This document shows positions 48,009 to 57,696 of a stretch of DNA of 64,000 bases, piece after piece; within the stretch, counting starts at the first letter, position 1; the number at the start of each line of letters is the position of its first letter. Position numbers and translations under genes: made by a program. Source of the DNA: Pseudoalteromonas luteoviolacea (GTDB taxonomy: Bacteria; Pseudomonadota; Gammaproteobacteria; Enterobacterales; Alteromonadaceae); NCBI RefSeq assembly GCF_021654285.1, contig NZ_JAKFZS010000001.1, positions 124,001 to 188,000 on the forward strand. The letters are read 5' to 3'. Under the pieces are notes generated by a model that ran no database searches, was not told the origin of the DNA, and was given only the letters and a program-made list of their open reading frames with translations.

Positions 48009-49355
48009 ATGAGCAGTATTCGAGGAGAGTTTAGTTCTCGGTTTGGATTTATAATGGCTGCGGCAGGCTCTGCAGTAGGTCTAGGCAATATTTGGGGGTT
48101 CCCTACACAAACAGCAAGTAATGGTGGTGCTGCGTTTGTACTAGCCTATTTAGTGTTGGCCTTTTGTCTTGCATATCCGGCTTTGATGGCTGAGCTAGTG
48201 ATAGGACGCCATGGTCAAGCAAATGCAGTGACCTCTTTGCAAAAGCTTGCGAATAACTCAATACAAAAACGTTTTGCATTTATCGTGGGTTTCGGCGGTA
48301 TTATTTGTTCTGGCTTAATTTTAAGTTTTTATGCGATTGTCGCAGGTTGGATGTTCAGTGCCACTTTGGAACCTATCGCAGTGATCAGTGGTAGCGAGTC
48401 GGCCACTTCTTGGCTTGGCGAGCAATCTCTATCAAGAAACCTGATATTTACAGCTGCATTTATCCTTCTTACTGTCGCCATCATCAGTAAAGGTGTTGAA
48501 AACGGTATCGAGAAGTGGTCTAAACGCCTTATGCCAGCACTGCTGTTTATACTCTTCGCTTTAATCGCCTATGTCTTAACACAAGACGGTGCAATGGAAG
48601 GCGTTAAGGCCTATTTGGTCCCTGACTTTGGTTCAATTTTAGACCCTAATTTATTGGTCAGTGCGCTTGGACAAGCATTTTTCTCATTATCACTTGGTAC
48701 CAGCGTGATGATCATTTATGGCTCTTACATCAGTAAACAAGAAAATTTAGTGTCTCTTGGCGCTTACGTTACGCTTATTGATGTATTTATTGCATTTGTT
48801 GCAGGCATGCTGATCATACCTGCCATGTACGTTGCACAGGCACAAGGTGTCGAAATCTTCTCACAGACAGGTGAGTTGCTTTCTGAAGATACACTTGTTT
48901 TCCAAGTGCTTCCTGCTTTGTTTGACAGTATGGGCGGCATCGGTATTTTTATTGGCTTTGCTTTTTTCGCACTGATGAGCATTGCAGCACTTACCAGCTC
49001 TATCTCAATGTTAGAAGCACCGGTTTCCTATGCTGTTGAAAAGTTTGCTTTAGCGCGAGTTCATGCGACGAGATTAATTGGTGTGATTGTCAGTGTGGTA
49101 AGTGTCACTATTATACTGAATTTCAATAGCTTATTTGGCTTCGTAGTACAGTTGACTACACAATTTGCCCAACCGCTAATTGGCATGTTGTGCTGTGTCT
49201 TCGCTGGTTGGATTTGGCACAGAGGCAAGCTGCTTAACGCCATCAAAGAAGGCAATGAGTCTGTAGAAAACAGCTTCTTTTGGAAGATTTGGCCTTGGTA
49301 TATTAAATTTGTCTGTCCGCTGGCAATCGCTTTAGTTTTCATTAATTCACTATAA
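48009..49355 (+). CDS. Sodium-dependent neurotransmitter:sodium symporter (NSS) family transporter
   Basis: A 448-residue membrane protein with 11 predicted helices. The first helix holds the NSS signature AAAGSAVGLGNIWGFP, which forms the sodium and substrate site. ALGQAFFSLSLGTSVMIIYGSY is the matching helix 6 motif. The length matches bacterial 11-helix members such as MhsT rather than LeuT. It probably imports an amino acid with sodium, fitting a marine host. It has its own terminator. Confidence 0.93.
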   Translation: MSSIRGEFSSRFGFIMAAAGSAVGLGNIWGFPTQTASNGGAAFVLAYLVLAFCLAYPALMAELVIGRHGQANAVTSLQKLANNSIQKRFAFIVGFGGIICSGLILSFYAIVAGWMFSATLEPIAVISGSESATSWLGEQSLSRNLIFTAAFILLTVAIISKGVENGIEKWSKRLMPALLFILFALIAYVLTQDGAMEGVKAYLVPDFGSILDPNLLVSALGQAFFSLSLGTSVMIIYGSYISKQENLVSLGAYVTLIDVFIAFVAGMLIIPAMYVAQAQGVEIFSQTGELLSEDTLVFQVLPALFDSMGGIGIFIGFAFFALMSIAALTSSISMLEAPVSYAVEKFALARVHATRLIGVIVSVVSVTIILNFNSLFGFVVQLTTQFAQPLIGMLCCVFAGWIWHRGKLLNAIKEGNESVENSFFWKIWPWYIKFVCPLAIALVFINSL

Positions 49356-49380
49356 AAAAAGGCGCATATGCGCCTTTTTT
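49355..49380. terminator. Bidirectional terminator between the NSS transporter and GNAT genes
   Basis: A self-complementary run of seven A, GGCGCATATGCGCC and six T serves both converging genes. Confidence 0.9.
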
Positions 49381-49401
49381 ATTCATAATTACTAAGGTGA
49401 A

Positions 49402-49869
49402 TTACTGAATGTATTGCATATCAATATGCTCAATCCCATCCTCTAAATAAGCTTCACCAATACTTTTAAACCCAAGTTTTTGATAAAACGTTTGTAAATA
49501 GGTCTGTGCAGAGATCTCAATCTGTTTACCAGCGTAACGAGATTGACAGGACTCAATCGCCTTCTCCATCAATGTATATGCAATACCCCCGCCCCTCGCT
49601 GCTGGTGAGATGAGTACACGCCCTATCGCAGCTGTATCATTGCTTTTCAGATAACAGCGAGCATACGCTTTCACTACTGCATCATCAGATAACACAATAT
49701 GCAGCGTCGAGGAGGCGCGATCTACTTCATCGATTTCAGGATAAGGACACTGCTGCTCAACAACAAAAATATCAACGCGTAGTTTAAATACTTGAAAGAG
49801 CTCATCATGACTGAGCTCATAAAATGATTTGATTTTAAACTTTGTCATTGGCGACACAGTGCTCAACAT
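49402..49869 (-). CDS. GNAT acetyltransferase, ElaA family
   Basis: A protein of 148-155 residues of the ElaA type. F(K)LRVDIFVVEQQCPYPEIDEVD is the family's hallmark N-terminal region (for length, the core is LRVDIFVVEQQCPYPE). RVLISPAARGGGIAYTLM is the acetyl-CoA-binding loop. The first ATG at 49869 overlaps the spo0M stop (TAATG), suggesting coupling; ATG 49848 gives MTKFKIKSF and is the alternative. The substrate is unknown. Confidence 0.88.
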   Translation of the reverse strand: MLSTVSPMTKFKIKSFYELSHDELFQVFKLRVDIFVVEQQCPYPEIDEVDRASSTLHIVLSDDAVVKAYARCYLKSNDTAAIGRVLISPAARGGGIAYTLMEKAIESCQSRYAGKQIEISAQTYLQTFYQKLGFKSIGEAYLEDGIEHIDMQYIQ

Positions 49870-50612
49870 TAAGCAAACAGTCGTTCCAACTGATCACAAA
49901 TGCGCGACAAGTTGACTTGATCATGTTCAATCGTTAAATCTACATAACCATCACTTCGAAAAGCACGGTCCAGTTCAATTAGCACATGCGTTTTGTGCGC
50001 CTCAGGTACAAAAGACAGTTCAACTTCTTGTAAACCAAACACAGAGCGACTGCTTGGACGATATTCAATTTCTTGGTAGCAACCAGAAATTGACTGGAAG
50101 CTCGATGCTCGCAAATAGCCTTTTTCAACATCTGCTTTAACCAATTGAAAGCCCAGCTTATCCATGGCACTCAACACTGCTTTAACTGCTTCATTAGGGT
50201 AAATATGCAAAGCATCTTTATCTGATGGGTCAAGCGCAAGGTCTATATCTAAGCCCGTTTCAAGCCACACATGGCAATGATTGTAAGGGGCGTTAATTTG
50301 CGTTATTGGTGTTTCTGAGTGTAAACGTGCTTCAAAAGGGATCACCTTTTGTTCACCTGGAGAAATCGTAAACTCTTCAGGAATACGCCACTTTTCAATG
50401 ACATGGTTTGTAAAGTACTCGCCATCATCATTCTCCACTTTTACTTTGGTCATTAAAGCGAGCTCTAAACCTGAGATTTCTTGTTCTACATCACCGCCCA
50501 TCACGATAATTTGAGCTTGAAACTTCTGACCAGGGTGTAAATGTTCCGTTTCTAATACAGTATCTACTTTTGCTGCACCTACTCCGACAGATGCTAAGAG
50601 TTTTTTAAACAT
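49869..50612 (-). CDS. Sporulation-control protein Spo0M homologue
   Basis: A 247-residue arrestin-like protein of the SpoOM family. It starts MFKKLLASVGVGAAKVDTVL, which is the usual family N terminus, and continues with HPGQKFQAQIIVMGGDVEQEI. ATG 50612 is chosen for GAGGAG five bases upstream; the longer frame from 50657 adds an unrelated Cys/Arg-rich leader. In non-sporulating bacteria its role is unclear. It is translationally close to the GNAT gene. Confidence 0.92.
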   Translation of the reverse strand: MFKKLLASVGVGAAKVDTVLETEHLHPGQKFQAQIIVMGGDVEQEISGLELALMTKVKVENDDGEYFTNHVIEKWRIPEEFTISPGEQKVIPFEARLHSETPITQINAPYNHCHVWLETGLDIDLALDPSDKDALHIYPNEAVKAVLSAMDKLGFQLVKADVEKGYLRASSFQSISGCYQEIEYRPSSRSVFGLQEVELSFVPEAHKTHVLIELDRAFRSDGYVDLTIEHDQVNLSRICDQLERLFA

Positions 50613-50805
50613 CATTACTCCTCTCGAGGATGTTCCGTTAAGGCATCTTAAACACATTTATTACAGCTTGTCAGTGAAAATCTGCCTATTTTTGATAAAT
50701 ATAGCTTTGTTTGAACACAACATGCACCATACTTTTGTCCAGAAGAGATTTATAAACTAGCTCGATTTGATAGAATCGATGCACCAAACACTACCAGCGT
50801 AACTT

Positions 50806-52374
50806 ATGGAACTACTTTATTTTGCAATTGCTTTCGCGTGTGGTTTTTCAATTTATCAATTAAAGCTACCACCTTTGATAGGATTCTTAATGGCTGGGTT
50901 TATTCTCAACCTGATGGGACAACAAACAACACCTCTGCTCTCTCAATTAGCCGATCTAGGTGTCACAATACTGTTATTCAGTATCGGATTAAAATTGCGA
51001 GTGAAAAACTTGGTAAAGCCACAAGTTTGCGCTCCCGCAACGTTGCATATTGTTTTAAGTAGTGCTTTTTTTGCCTCTCTGTTACTGCTTTTATGTGTCT
51101 TCAATTTACCCCTATTTAACGAACTCGACTGGCAAAGTGCATTACTAGTCGGCTTTGCATTTAGTTTCTCCAGTACCGTTTTTGCTGTAAAAGTACTTGA
51201 AGAACGTGGTGAAATGGCCAGCTTACACGGAAAAATTGCCATCGGTATTTTAGTCATGCAGGACATCTTTGCCGTCGTATTTTTAGCGATCAGTACCGGG
51301 AAAATGCCAAATATTTGGGCATTAGGTTTAATCGCTGGTTTATTTATATTTAGAAAAGTAATGTTCTGGGTACTTAGTCGCTCAAAACATGGCGAGCTAC
51401 TTCCTCTATTTGGCTTTTTCTTCGCGCTGGTTGTCGGCTATCATGCCTTTGAATTTGCAGGCTTAAAAGGCGATCTAGGCGCATTAATTATCGGCATGAT
51501 ATTCGCACCACATAAGAAAGCCAGTGAGCTTGCTAAATCCTTACTGAACCTTAAGAACGTGTTGCTTGTCGGGTTTTTCTTAAATATCGGTTTAAACGCC
51601 AGTATTTCTTTAAACGCATTCCTCATTGGCTTGCTGCTCGTATTGGTATTGCCTGTTAAAGTCATGCTCTACTACGTATTGACGAATATGTTCAGACTGC
51701 GCGCACGTACTTCACTGCTCAGCGCCTTTACACTCTCAAATTACAGTGAATTTGGCCTTATCGTCTGCGCAGTGGCTGCAAGCTCTGGGTTGATTGCACC
51801 TGATTGGCTTGCTGTCGTCGCCATCGCAGTATCAATCACGTTTATTCTGGCCTCACCGTTGAATAAACGCGCCAACGAAATATACGTTAAGTTTGAGCAT
51901 TTACTACAAAAGTTTGAAAGCCCGAAGCGCTTAGAGGAAGAGCTACCCGTTAATTTGACCGACACGCGGATCGTCATTTTTGGTATGGGCAGAATTGGTA
52001 CTGGTGCGTATGAAACGATCCACTGCTCTCATCCAAACTCGGTTGCAGGGATAGACATTAAACCGGAAGTCGTCGACAAACATATTAAGCGAGGCCGAAG
52101 AGTGTTGCTTGCTGACGCAACCGATCCAGACTTTTGGCAACGTGTAAATCACTCGAGCGTCGAAATGGTTATGCTGGCCATGCCAAAACACATGCAAAAT
52201 ATTTACGCATTAGAGCAGCTTCAAGCGTCAGGATATACGGGACAAGTAACAGCCATTGCCAACTATCCGGACCAACAAAAGGAACTGGAAGACATGGGCG
52301 TGCATTCAACTTATAACTTCTATCTTGAAGCTGGTAGTGGTTTCGCGGAGCACGTAAAAGAAAAATTATTCTAA
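50806..52374 (+). CDS. Monovalent cation:proton antiporter, KefB/YbaL type
   Basis: A 522-residue CPA2-family protein. About 12 membrane helices fill residues 1-365, with the conserved GVTILLFSIGLKL and FSSTVFAVKVLEE segments. A Rossmann domain for NAD(H) (RIVIFGMGRIGTGAYE, from about 388) follows and would regulate transport. Length and order fit YbaL/KefB; the C-terminal TrkA-C domain is absent. It is followed by a strong terminator. Confidence 0.92.
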   Translation: MELLYFAIAFACGFSIYQLKLPPLIGFLMAGFILNLMGQQTTPLLSQLADLGVTILLFSIGLKLRVKNLVKPQVCAPATLHIVLSSAFFASLLLLLCVFNLPLFNELDWQSALLVGFAFSFSSTVFAVKVLEERGEMASLHGKIAIGILVMQDIFAVVFLAISTGKMPNIWALGLIAGLFIFRKVMFWVLSRSKHGELLPLFGFFFALVVGYHAFEFAGLKGDLGALIIGMIFAPHKKASELAKSLLNLKNVLLVGFFLNIGLNASISLNAFLIGLLLVLVLPVKVMLYYVLTNMFRLRARTSLLSAFTLSNYSEFGLIVCAVAASSGLIAPDWLAVVAIAVSITFILASPLNKRANEIYVKFEHLLQKFESPKRLEEELPVNLTDTRIVIFGMGRIGTGAYETIHCSHPNSVAGIDIKPEVVDKHIKRGRRVLLADATDPDFWQRVNHSSVEMVMLAMPKHMQNIYALEQLQASGYTGQVTAIANYPDQQKELEDMGVHSTYNFYLEAGSGFAEHVKEKLF

Positions 52375-52381
52375 ATCCTCT

Positions 52382-52428
52382 AAATAGTTCTTAGAACCCC
52401 TAAAAGGTACTAAGAACTATTTTTATTT
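52382..52428 (+). terminator. Terminator after the antiporter gene
   Basis: AAATAGTTCTTAG and CTAAGAACTATTT pair as a 13-bp stem around a 15-base loop, and TTTTTATTT follows. Confidence 0.85.
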
Positions 52429-52663
52429 CCCTGTCATATAGTTACATCTAGACGTCCAAAATCATCATCGTTTTTTAGCGCTTTTTGTAATAGTGCGATT
52501 TACAAAACTTTACATCGAAGTTAGTAATTAGACATCGAAACAGAGTACACTGGCTGTGTCAGTTAGAGAGAACTTCTCTAATTTTTTGTACTTAAATCTG
52601 ATACTTAGTATCCTCTTTTGGGAACACTTGAGGATCCGAGTAAGAATATTTATGAGGGTTTGC

Positions 52664-52948
52664 ATGAGCAAGAATAAGTTAAATTCGCACTTTCCAGCAG
52701 CAGTTGACGACGTCAATGCAGGCCCGTTTGCCGATATACAAAAACGCTTAGATGATATCCAAGATTCCGGTATGACAGCGCTGGCAATTCGTAATATTTT
52801 ATTTCAGAAAATGTTGGATTTACATGCTGTCCCTGACGACCACTATTTACGTAGTGAATCAACGCCTGAGCGTTTGGACGACCCAAGCCTAATTGCAAAG
52901 CTAAATGATCTTGGGTTTTATCGCGCTTCTTCACGTGTGATGCACTAA
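52664..52948 (+). CDS. Small protein of unknown function
   Basis: A 94-residue soluble protein starting MSKNKLNSHFPAA. It has GAGG six bases before ATG 52664, and the reading frame is open for a further 36 codons upstream without a better start. It has an acidic, helical look (FADIQKRLDDIQDSGMTALA) and no membrane segment or known motif. It stands alone after the antiporter terminator. Confidence 0.65.
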   Translation: MSKNKLNSHFPAAVDDVNAGPFADIQKRLDDIQDSGMTALAIRNILFQKMLDLHAVPDDHYLRSESTPERLDDPSLIAKLNDLGFYRASSRVMH

Positions 52949-52983
52949 AAACCGATTTTTGGAGAGCCTACTCTCTCCTAAAA

Positions 52984-53011
52984 TAGGCTGGCCATGCCCG
53001 TCGCCAGCCTA
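52984..53011 (-). terminator. Terminator after the sterol-desaturase-family gene
   Basis: TAGGCTGGC and GCCAGCCTA form a 9-bp stem on the minus strand, then TTTTA. It lies 10 bp after the stop of the gene at 53021. Confidence 0.75.
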
Positions 53012-53020
53012 CCTTCTTTC

Positions 53021-53998
53021 CTACTGATTATCTTGTTTTTTCCTAATAAGTACGTTAGGCATTAGTGCTTTTACTGCACCAACCACAGGCTTGTAATAAA
53101 TTGCCCATAGTGAGTCATGACCCGCGTCGTATTTTCCTACCCCAATAGAAATACCTTTCGCCTCTGAAGCACGTATCAAGCTGCCAGCCATACGGTCCCA
53201 TATAGCCAGTGCCGAGCCGATATTTGTATCAAAGTGCTTTGGATTGTCACTGTGGTGAATTTGATGCTGTGCTGGACTTATCACCCACCCTTCTAGTTTA
53301 TCACCCCAGCTAAACCAGATATGGGAGTGACGTAGATTCGATCCACAAATGTTAAACACAAAAACAAACACATTTGCACCTAAAATATCAAACATACTCA
53401 GCGCTGAACCAAAAAAGAAATAGCCAAGCCCCACCACAATCCCCTGCGTAAGCGCCATACGACAGGCATAAAAATAGCTTTCTATCGGATGCGAACGATA
53501 AATGGTAAATGGGGTAAGTACCTTAGCCGAATGGTGCACTTTGTGAATTTCCCACAAGCAAGGGATTTTATGTAATGCCAAATGAAGTAAATAACGCGTC
53601 AAATCATCAATAAGAAATAGCATCAATGTAAACACACCAACCACAATAAACGGAGGCCACTGTAAATGGAGGGACGGGCCAAATAATGCTTCTAGCGCAT
53701 CTGAAATACCAATGGCTACTGGTACCATGGTTAAGACGATAGGCGTGAAGGTCAGCGCCTTTATGATGCGATTAATAACAAACAGTCCGTAGTCTTGCTT
53801 GGCACTATCGTGAAGCCAAACAGACCGAGGAAACAAAAAGTGCCAAAACCCTTTAACAGAGCGCGATTGGTTAGTTGCATAGTAAATGAAAGACGCCATC
53901 ACCACAGCCGATGCTAAGTACAACCAAAAAATACGCTTATTGGCATCAACTAAATATCCTGGCAAGGTAGATATACTTTGCCAAATCGTCTCTATCAT
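53021..53998 (-). CDS. Sterol desaturase / fatty acid hydroxylase superfamily protein
   Basis: A 325-residue integral membrane di-iron enzyme. The eight-His pattern is visible: HLALH, HKVHHS and HQIHH. Four or five hydrophobic helices surround it. Members hydroxylate or desaturate lipids; in marine bacteria the substrate is usually unknown. It lies downstream of the TonB receptor but is separated by a terminator. Confidence 0.9.
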   Translation of the reverse strand: MIETIWQSISTLPGYLVDANKRIFWLYLASAVVMASFIYYATNQSRSVKGFWHFLFPRSVWLHDSAKQDYGLFVINRIIKALTFTPIVLTMVPVAIGISDALEALFGPSLHLQWPPFIVVGVFTLMLFLIDDLTRYLLHLALHKIPCLWEIHKVHHSAKVLTPFTIYRSHPIESYFYACRMALTQGIVVGLGYFFFGSALSMFDILGANVFVFVFNICGSNLRHSHIWFSWGDKLEGWVISPAQHQIHHSDNPKHFDTNIGSALAIWDRMAGSLIRASEAKGISIGVGKYDAGHDSLWAIYYKPVVGAVKALMPNVLIRKKQDNQ

Positions 53999-54029
53999 TA
54001 AATTTACTCACTCCAATTTTATTCAAAAA

Positions 54030-54050
54030 AGGCCACATAATGCGGCCTTA
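54030..54050 (-). terminator. Terminator after the TonB receptor gene
   Basis: On the minus strand AAGGCC and GGCCTT pair, with CAT/ATG extending the stem inside, and TTTTTTG follows. Confidence 0.8.
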
Positions 54051-54080
54051 TAGTGTTAAAACTGTCTTCATAAATATCTG

Positions 54081-56300
54081 TTAAAACTGATATTTGTACC
54101 CTACAGTCAGCTGCCTAGGCTTTCCAGGGCGCGCACCGTATGGTCTGCGGCTAACAATTTTATCTTCATCAAGTAGGTTGTCTACTTTTAAATATACTTG
54201 GCCATAGTTATCGAAGTCATAGCTTGCTGATAAATCAACCGTAGTCGAAGACGGTACTTCCTGACCTTCTAGGTATAAAGTAAACTCTTGCGTCCCTTCA
54301 GTCCAACTTCGACCCGCAGCTTCTGGCATAGCGCCAATGTACTTAACCGCCAAAGACGTGCGCCATTTCTCCGCACTCAAACCAATGTTAAAGCTTACTT
54401 GATGCTCTGGCAAATATGGTAGTGGGTCGCCATTTCTTACTTCACCCCATTGGGCAAAGGATGTACGGCGATCATTTTTGAACTCACCTTTGGTATAGGT
54501 GTACACCAAACTGTAAGGTATATCCAATTGTAAATTCAGAGGATAACGCTGAGAGAACTGTGCTTCAAGACCATATACGTGAGCAGCGCCACCATTAAAC
54601 TCTGCATCTTGTTGCGTGCTATCACCACAGTTCGACTGACCACAGCTTTCTTTTAAATTACTATAGTCGTTGAAAAAGCTCACCACTTCAAACTCAGTTA
54701 CACCATCATTAAAACGGCCACCAAATTCATAGTTGGTACTTTTTTCAATTTCAATTTCTGACGATTGCGCTGGCGATGCTGGTGAAAAACCACGGTGAAT
54801 ACCAAACAATAAGCCAGCATCTTCACTCAGTTGATAGAAACCACTCAAACCTGGTAGCCAGATCCGAGTTGTTTTATCCTGCCAATCGTCTGGGTTGTTA
54901 TTATTTTGGTAATGCATGTCCATAAGCTCACCACGCACACCCACACCTAAAGTTAAGGCGTCAAATTTCACTTTGTCTTCAATATATACAGACAAGGCTT
55001 CAGTATGCTCAGTGTTAAGTGTTGTAAAGCGCTTACTGTTTTCAACCAAGGTCGAGACACCTGATTTCATCTCATAGCTTTCTTCAAAATGCTTACGCTC
55101 GATTTCATCTTCATGCAGTCTCAAACCAAACGACAGCTCATGATCAAAATCAAGAAACTTAAAAGTAAAGTCACCATCGATTTGTAAGCCTTGAGAATAG
55201 TATTCCCTATCGTTTGTGCCCATTGTCAAAAAGTTGGCTGCACCCGGTACGACTGAGTCTTGTTCACCTTTAAGAATCTCAAACAAGCGTTGATTATCAT
55301 CCGCATCTGGATTTAATAAAATCTCTTGTGGCGATTTACCCTCAATACTATTTAACTTCAACCACGCACGTTCATAGTCGTTGCGATACAAGCGTGTTGT
55401 TAAACTCAAGTTGTCACTGCTCATACTGTGAGTAAACATCACTTGCTGATGCTCAGTGTCCATTTCAGCTGGTGCAGTCGCCGCATATCGACGATAAGGA
55501 TTTTCAGCAAAATCCGCTTCTGTTAGGCCAAGGTAAGTCTCATCAGATATCTCATCTGCGTAACTTAATTTCAAGCCAAAGTTATGCTCAAAGTCACCTT
55601 GCTGTAATCTGTAGTTAAACTTAGCTAAAAAGTCATTTTTATCAAAACCGGTATCGCCACCGCCATCAAGCTCTTTAAAACCATCAGCCTGCACATTTAC
55701 AGCTTCAAATAAAAAGCCAACATTGTTCACTACTGAGCCAAAATAGCCATGGGCTTTAGTATACCCATCGCCGCCAGCAGCGATATCAATTGCACCCTCG
55801 GTAAATTCAGGTACAGAGCGTGTAACCAAATTAAGTGCACCCGCGATGGTTTGTGGGCCATGCTTGATAGCTGCAGGTCCTTTAAACACTTCAACCGCTG
55901 TCATACGGGTTGTTTGTGGGAAGTAATAAGCAGCTGGCGCAGAGTAAGGCGCAGGGCCTATTAGAACGCCATCTTCCATGATCGTAATTTTTTTACTACG
56001 CTCTGGCGTCACACCACGAAAACCAATATTAGGACGAAGCCCATATCCATCTTCTTCACGAATATTCACACCGGGTACAGACGAAAGTACACGATGTATA
56101 TCATCATACTCATACTCGCCCAGCTGTTCTTCGGTCAGCAAAGTCGCAGAGCCAGCTTCTGTTCTTAGTTTGTCATAATGGCTAATAATTTGGATATGTT
56201 CTATATCGTCTTTCGCGGTTTCATCAGCGAAAGCACTTGGTAATGCAACAGCAACCGCTACTGCAAGCAATGATTTATTCATACGTTTGTACTTAGTCAT
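54081..56300 (-). CDS. TonB-dependent outer-membrane receptor, FecA-like
   Basis: A 739-residue receptor. A signal peptide (about 1-26, to SAFADE) is followed directly by a plug domain (TLLTEEQLGEYEYDDIHRVLSSVPG, split here as a landmark: RVLSSVPGVNIREE, and GPAAIKHGPQTIAGALNLVTR as GPAAIKHGPQ plus NLVTR). A 22-strand barrel ends in the Phe-terminated VGYKYQF. There is no N-terminal signalling extension. ATG 56300 has AGGTG five bases upstream; it overlaps the imelysin stop. With the imelysin and DUF4856 lipoproteins upstream it forms an uptake operon, probably for an iron chelate or heme. Confidence 0.93.
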   Translation of the reverse strand: MTKYKRMNKSLLAVAVAVALPSAFADETAKDDIEHIQIISHYDKLRTEAGSATLLTEEQLGEYEYDDIHRVLSSVPGVNIREEDGYGLRPNIGFRGVTPERSKKITIMEDGVLIGPAPYSAPAAYYFPQTTRMTAVEVFKGPAAIKHGPQTIAGALNLVTRSVPEFTEGAIDIAAGGDGYTKAHGYFGSVVNNVGFLFEAVNVQADGFKELDGGGDTGFDKNDFLAKFNYRLQQGDFEHNFGLKLSYADEISDETYLGLTEADFAENPYRRYAATAPAEMDTEHQQVMFTHSMSSDNLSLTTRLYRNDYERAWLKLNSIEGKSPQEILLNPDADDNQRLFEILKGEQDSVVPGAANFLTMGTNDREYYSQGLQIDGDFTFKFLDFDHELSFGLRLHEDEIERKHFEESYEMKSGVSTLVENSKRFTTLNTEHTEALSVYIEDKVKFDALTLGVGVRGELMDMHYQNNNNPDDWQDKTTRIWLPGLSGFYQLSEDAGLLFGIHRGFSPASPAQSSEIEIEKSTNYEFGGRFNDGVTEFEVVSFFNDYSNLKESCGQSNCGDSTQQDAEFNGGAAHVYGLEAQFSQRYPLNLQLDIPYSLVYTYTKGEFKNDRRTSFAQWGEVRNGDPLPYLPEHQVSFNIGLSAEKWRTSLAVKYIGAMPEAAGRSWTEGTQEFTLYLEGQEVPSSTTVDLSASYDFDNYGQVYLKVDNLLDEDKIVSRRPYGARPGKPRQLTVGYKYQF

Positions 56301-57609
56301 TATCACCTGCCGATGTTTGAGGTAGTTCTAAAGCTAGCTTGTTGATGAAGTCATTTTTAAGTTCATCTGTCACATCTTTGACCTTATCATGCACATTTGT
56401 TACAGAAGCTGTATTGTTTTCAACAGCATCTTTCAAAGACCCATCAATTGCCAATAGAGCAGTTTCTGCTTCATCTAACCCTGTTAACATGCGCTGCTTC
56501 ACATCAGAGCCTTGCTCTGCATCTAAAAAGTCGTCAAAGCCTAAAGTATTATCTGTATTACTGCCTTCACCAGTAAAAATCTGCCTAAATGCGCGGATAT
56601 TAGCAAGTAAGTTTTCTTTTGAGAATTCGGCGATTTCAGACTCAACGTCTTGTGCACAAATATTCGAACCACAGCTGTTCGTGAATAGACCTAAAGGTTC
56701 ACCCAGCTTTTTATCTTTAAGTTCTTTAGTCATGTAAAAGAGTGCTGTTGATATTTCATTCAACGCAAGGTGCGGCGTTTCAAACTGTGAACCTGACTTA
56801 CCCGCATTGATAAGTTGATTCGCAAAGCCATTATCGCCCTGCCAACGCGATAAAATTACGACACTAGTATCAACAATATCGCTGGCTGCTGTATGAGCAA
56901 ACTCACAACGAGCCGTCTTACGCTCATTCACTGTCCTAGCATTCCATGGCGCAAGCGCGGCATTTGCAAAACTACAGTTATGATCATAATTGGTGTTAAA
57001 TAATGCGTGTTCTATGGCCATTAAACCTTTACGATCTGATGTACGCGCTTTGATATCATATGGTTTACTGGTGTCACCATTGATGAAGCCATCTTCATGA
57101 TAAACAATATCTTGGTCGATGCTACACAAAGCACCACCGGCTGGCCATGAATAAATATTGTTTTTTAACTGCTTACCATTTTCTAATAGTGGACCTACTT
57201 GCATAAGCTCAACGAATTGCCAACTGGCCATCGTTGCACGCCAGCTAACCTTAGCTTGCTCGTGAAGATCTGATGCATTATCACTCTGTGCTTTCTCTGC
57301 CGCACAGTACTCAGCAATTTCTGACTGTTGTACTTTTGCAAATCTATCAAATTGCGTCAGTGCTGGTGTCAATACATTATTTACTAAATTAGCGACCAGT
57401 GTAGCCTCATCAAATGATGTTGGAGTCGTTGGAGACGTCGGCGACGTTGGTGACGTTGGTGACGTTGGTGACGTCGGCGTAGTCGGATTAGTCATGCCAT
57501 TACCGCCGGCAAACTCAGAGCCTGTTGTGCTTGAACTACTCTCTCCGCAGCCAGTTAATAGCAAAGTGACAGCCACAGCAACTGCACTCAGTGGGGTTAA
57601 CACTCTCAT
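56293..57609 (-). CDS. Imelysin-like lipoprotein (IrpA family)
   Basis: A 438-residue lipoprotein with lipobox LLTGC (Cys21). A linker of PTSPTSPTSP repeats follows (about 40-63), then an all-helical imelysin domain. The family GxHxxE motif reads GLMAIE here, so the His is replaced by Met. Imelysins are iron- or heme-related surface proteins whose chemistry is unsettled. The gene overlaps the TonB receptor gene by 8 bp. A perfect 30-bp palindrome lies between it and the DUF4856 gene upstream. Confidence 0.9.
   Translation of the reverse strand: MRVLTPLSAVAVAVTLLLTGCGESSSSTTGSEFAGGNGMTNPTTPTSPTSPTSPTSPTSPTTPTSFDEATLVANLVNNVLTPALTQFDRFAKVQQSEIAEYCAAEKAQSDNASDLHEQAKVSWRATMASWQFVELMQVGPLLENGKQLKNNIYSWPAGGALCSIDQDIVYHEDGFINGDTSKPYDIKARTSDRKGLMAIEHALFNTNYDHNCSFANAALAPWNARTVNERKTARCEFAHTAASDIVDTSVVILSRWQGDNGFANQLINAGKSGSQFETPHLALNEISTALFYMTKELKDKKLGEPLGLFTNSCGSNICAQDVESEIAEFSKENLLANIRAFRQIFTGEGSNTDNTLGFDDFLDAEQGSDVKQRMLTGLDEAETALLAIDGSLKDAVENNTASVTNVHDKVKDVTDELKNDFINKLALELPQTSAGDND
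57428..57483 (-). repeat. Tandem 9-bp repeats coding the Thr-Ser-Pro linker
   Basis: The 9-base unit (GACGTTGGT on the plus strand) is repeated about five times with few changes and codes Thr-Ser-Pro in the linker after the lipidated Cys of the imelysin-like protein. Number of copies may vary by slippage. Confidence 0.8.
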
Positions 57610-57644
57610 TGTGTCTCTCTTTTTTGATACCTATAAATAAAACA

Positions 57645-57674
57645 AAAGGTTAGCTACTTAAGTAGCTAACCTTT
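57645..57674 (-). terminator. Perfect 30-bp palindrome: terminator or attenuator
   Basis: AAAGGTTAGCTACTT is followed at once by its reverse complement, then TTTTGTTTT on the minus strand. It lies 22 bp after the DUF4856 stop and 35 bp before the imelysin start, so it would lower expression of imelysin and receptor relative to the DUF4856 lipoprotein. Confidence 0.8.
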
Positions 57675-57696
57675 ACGTTATAAATAATAAAACAGA

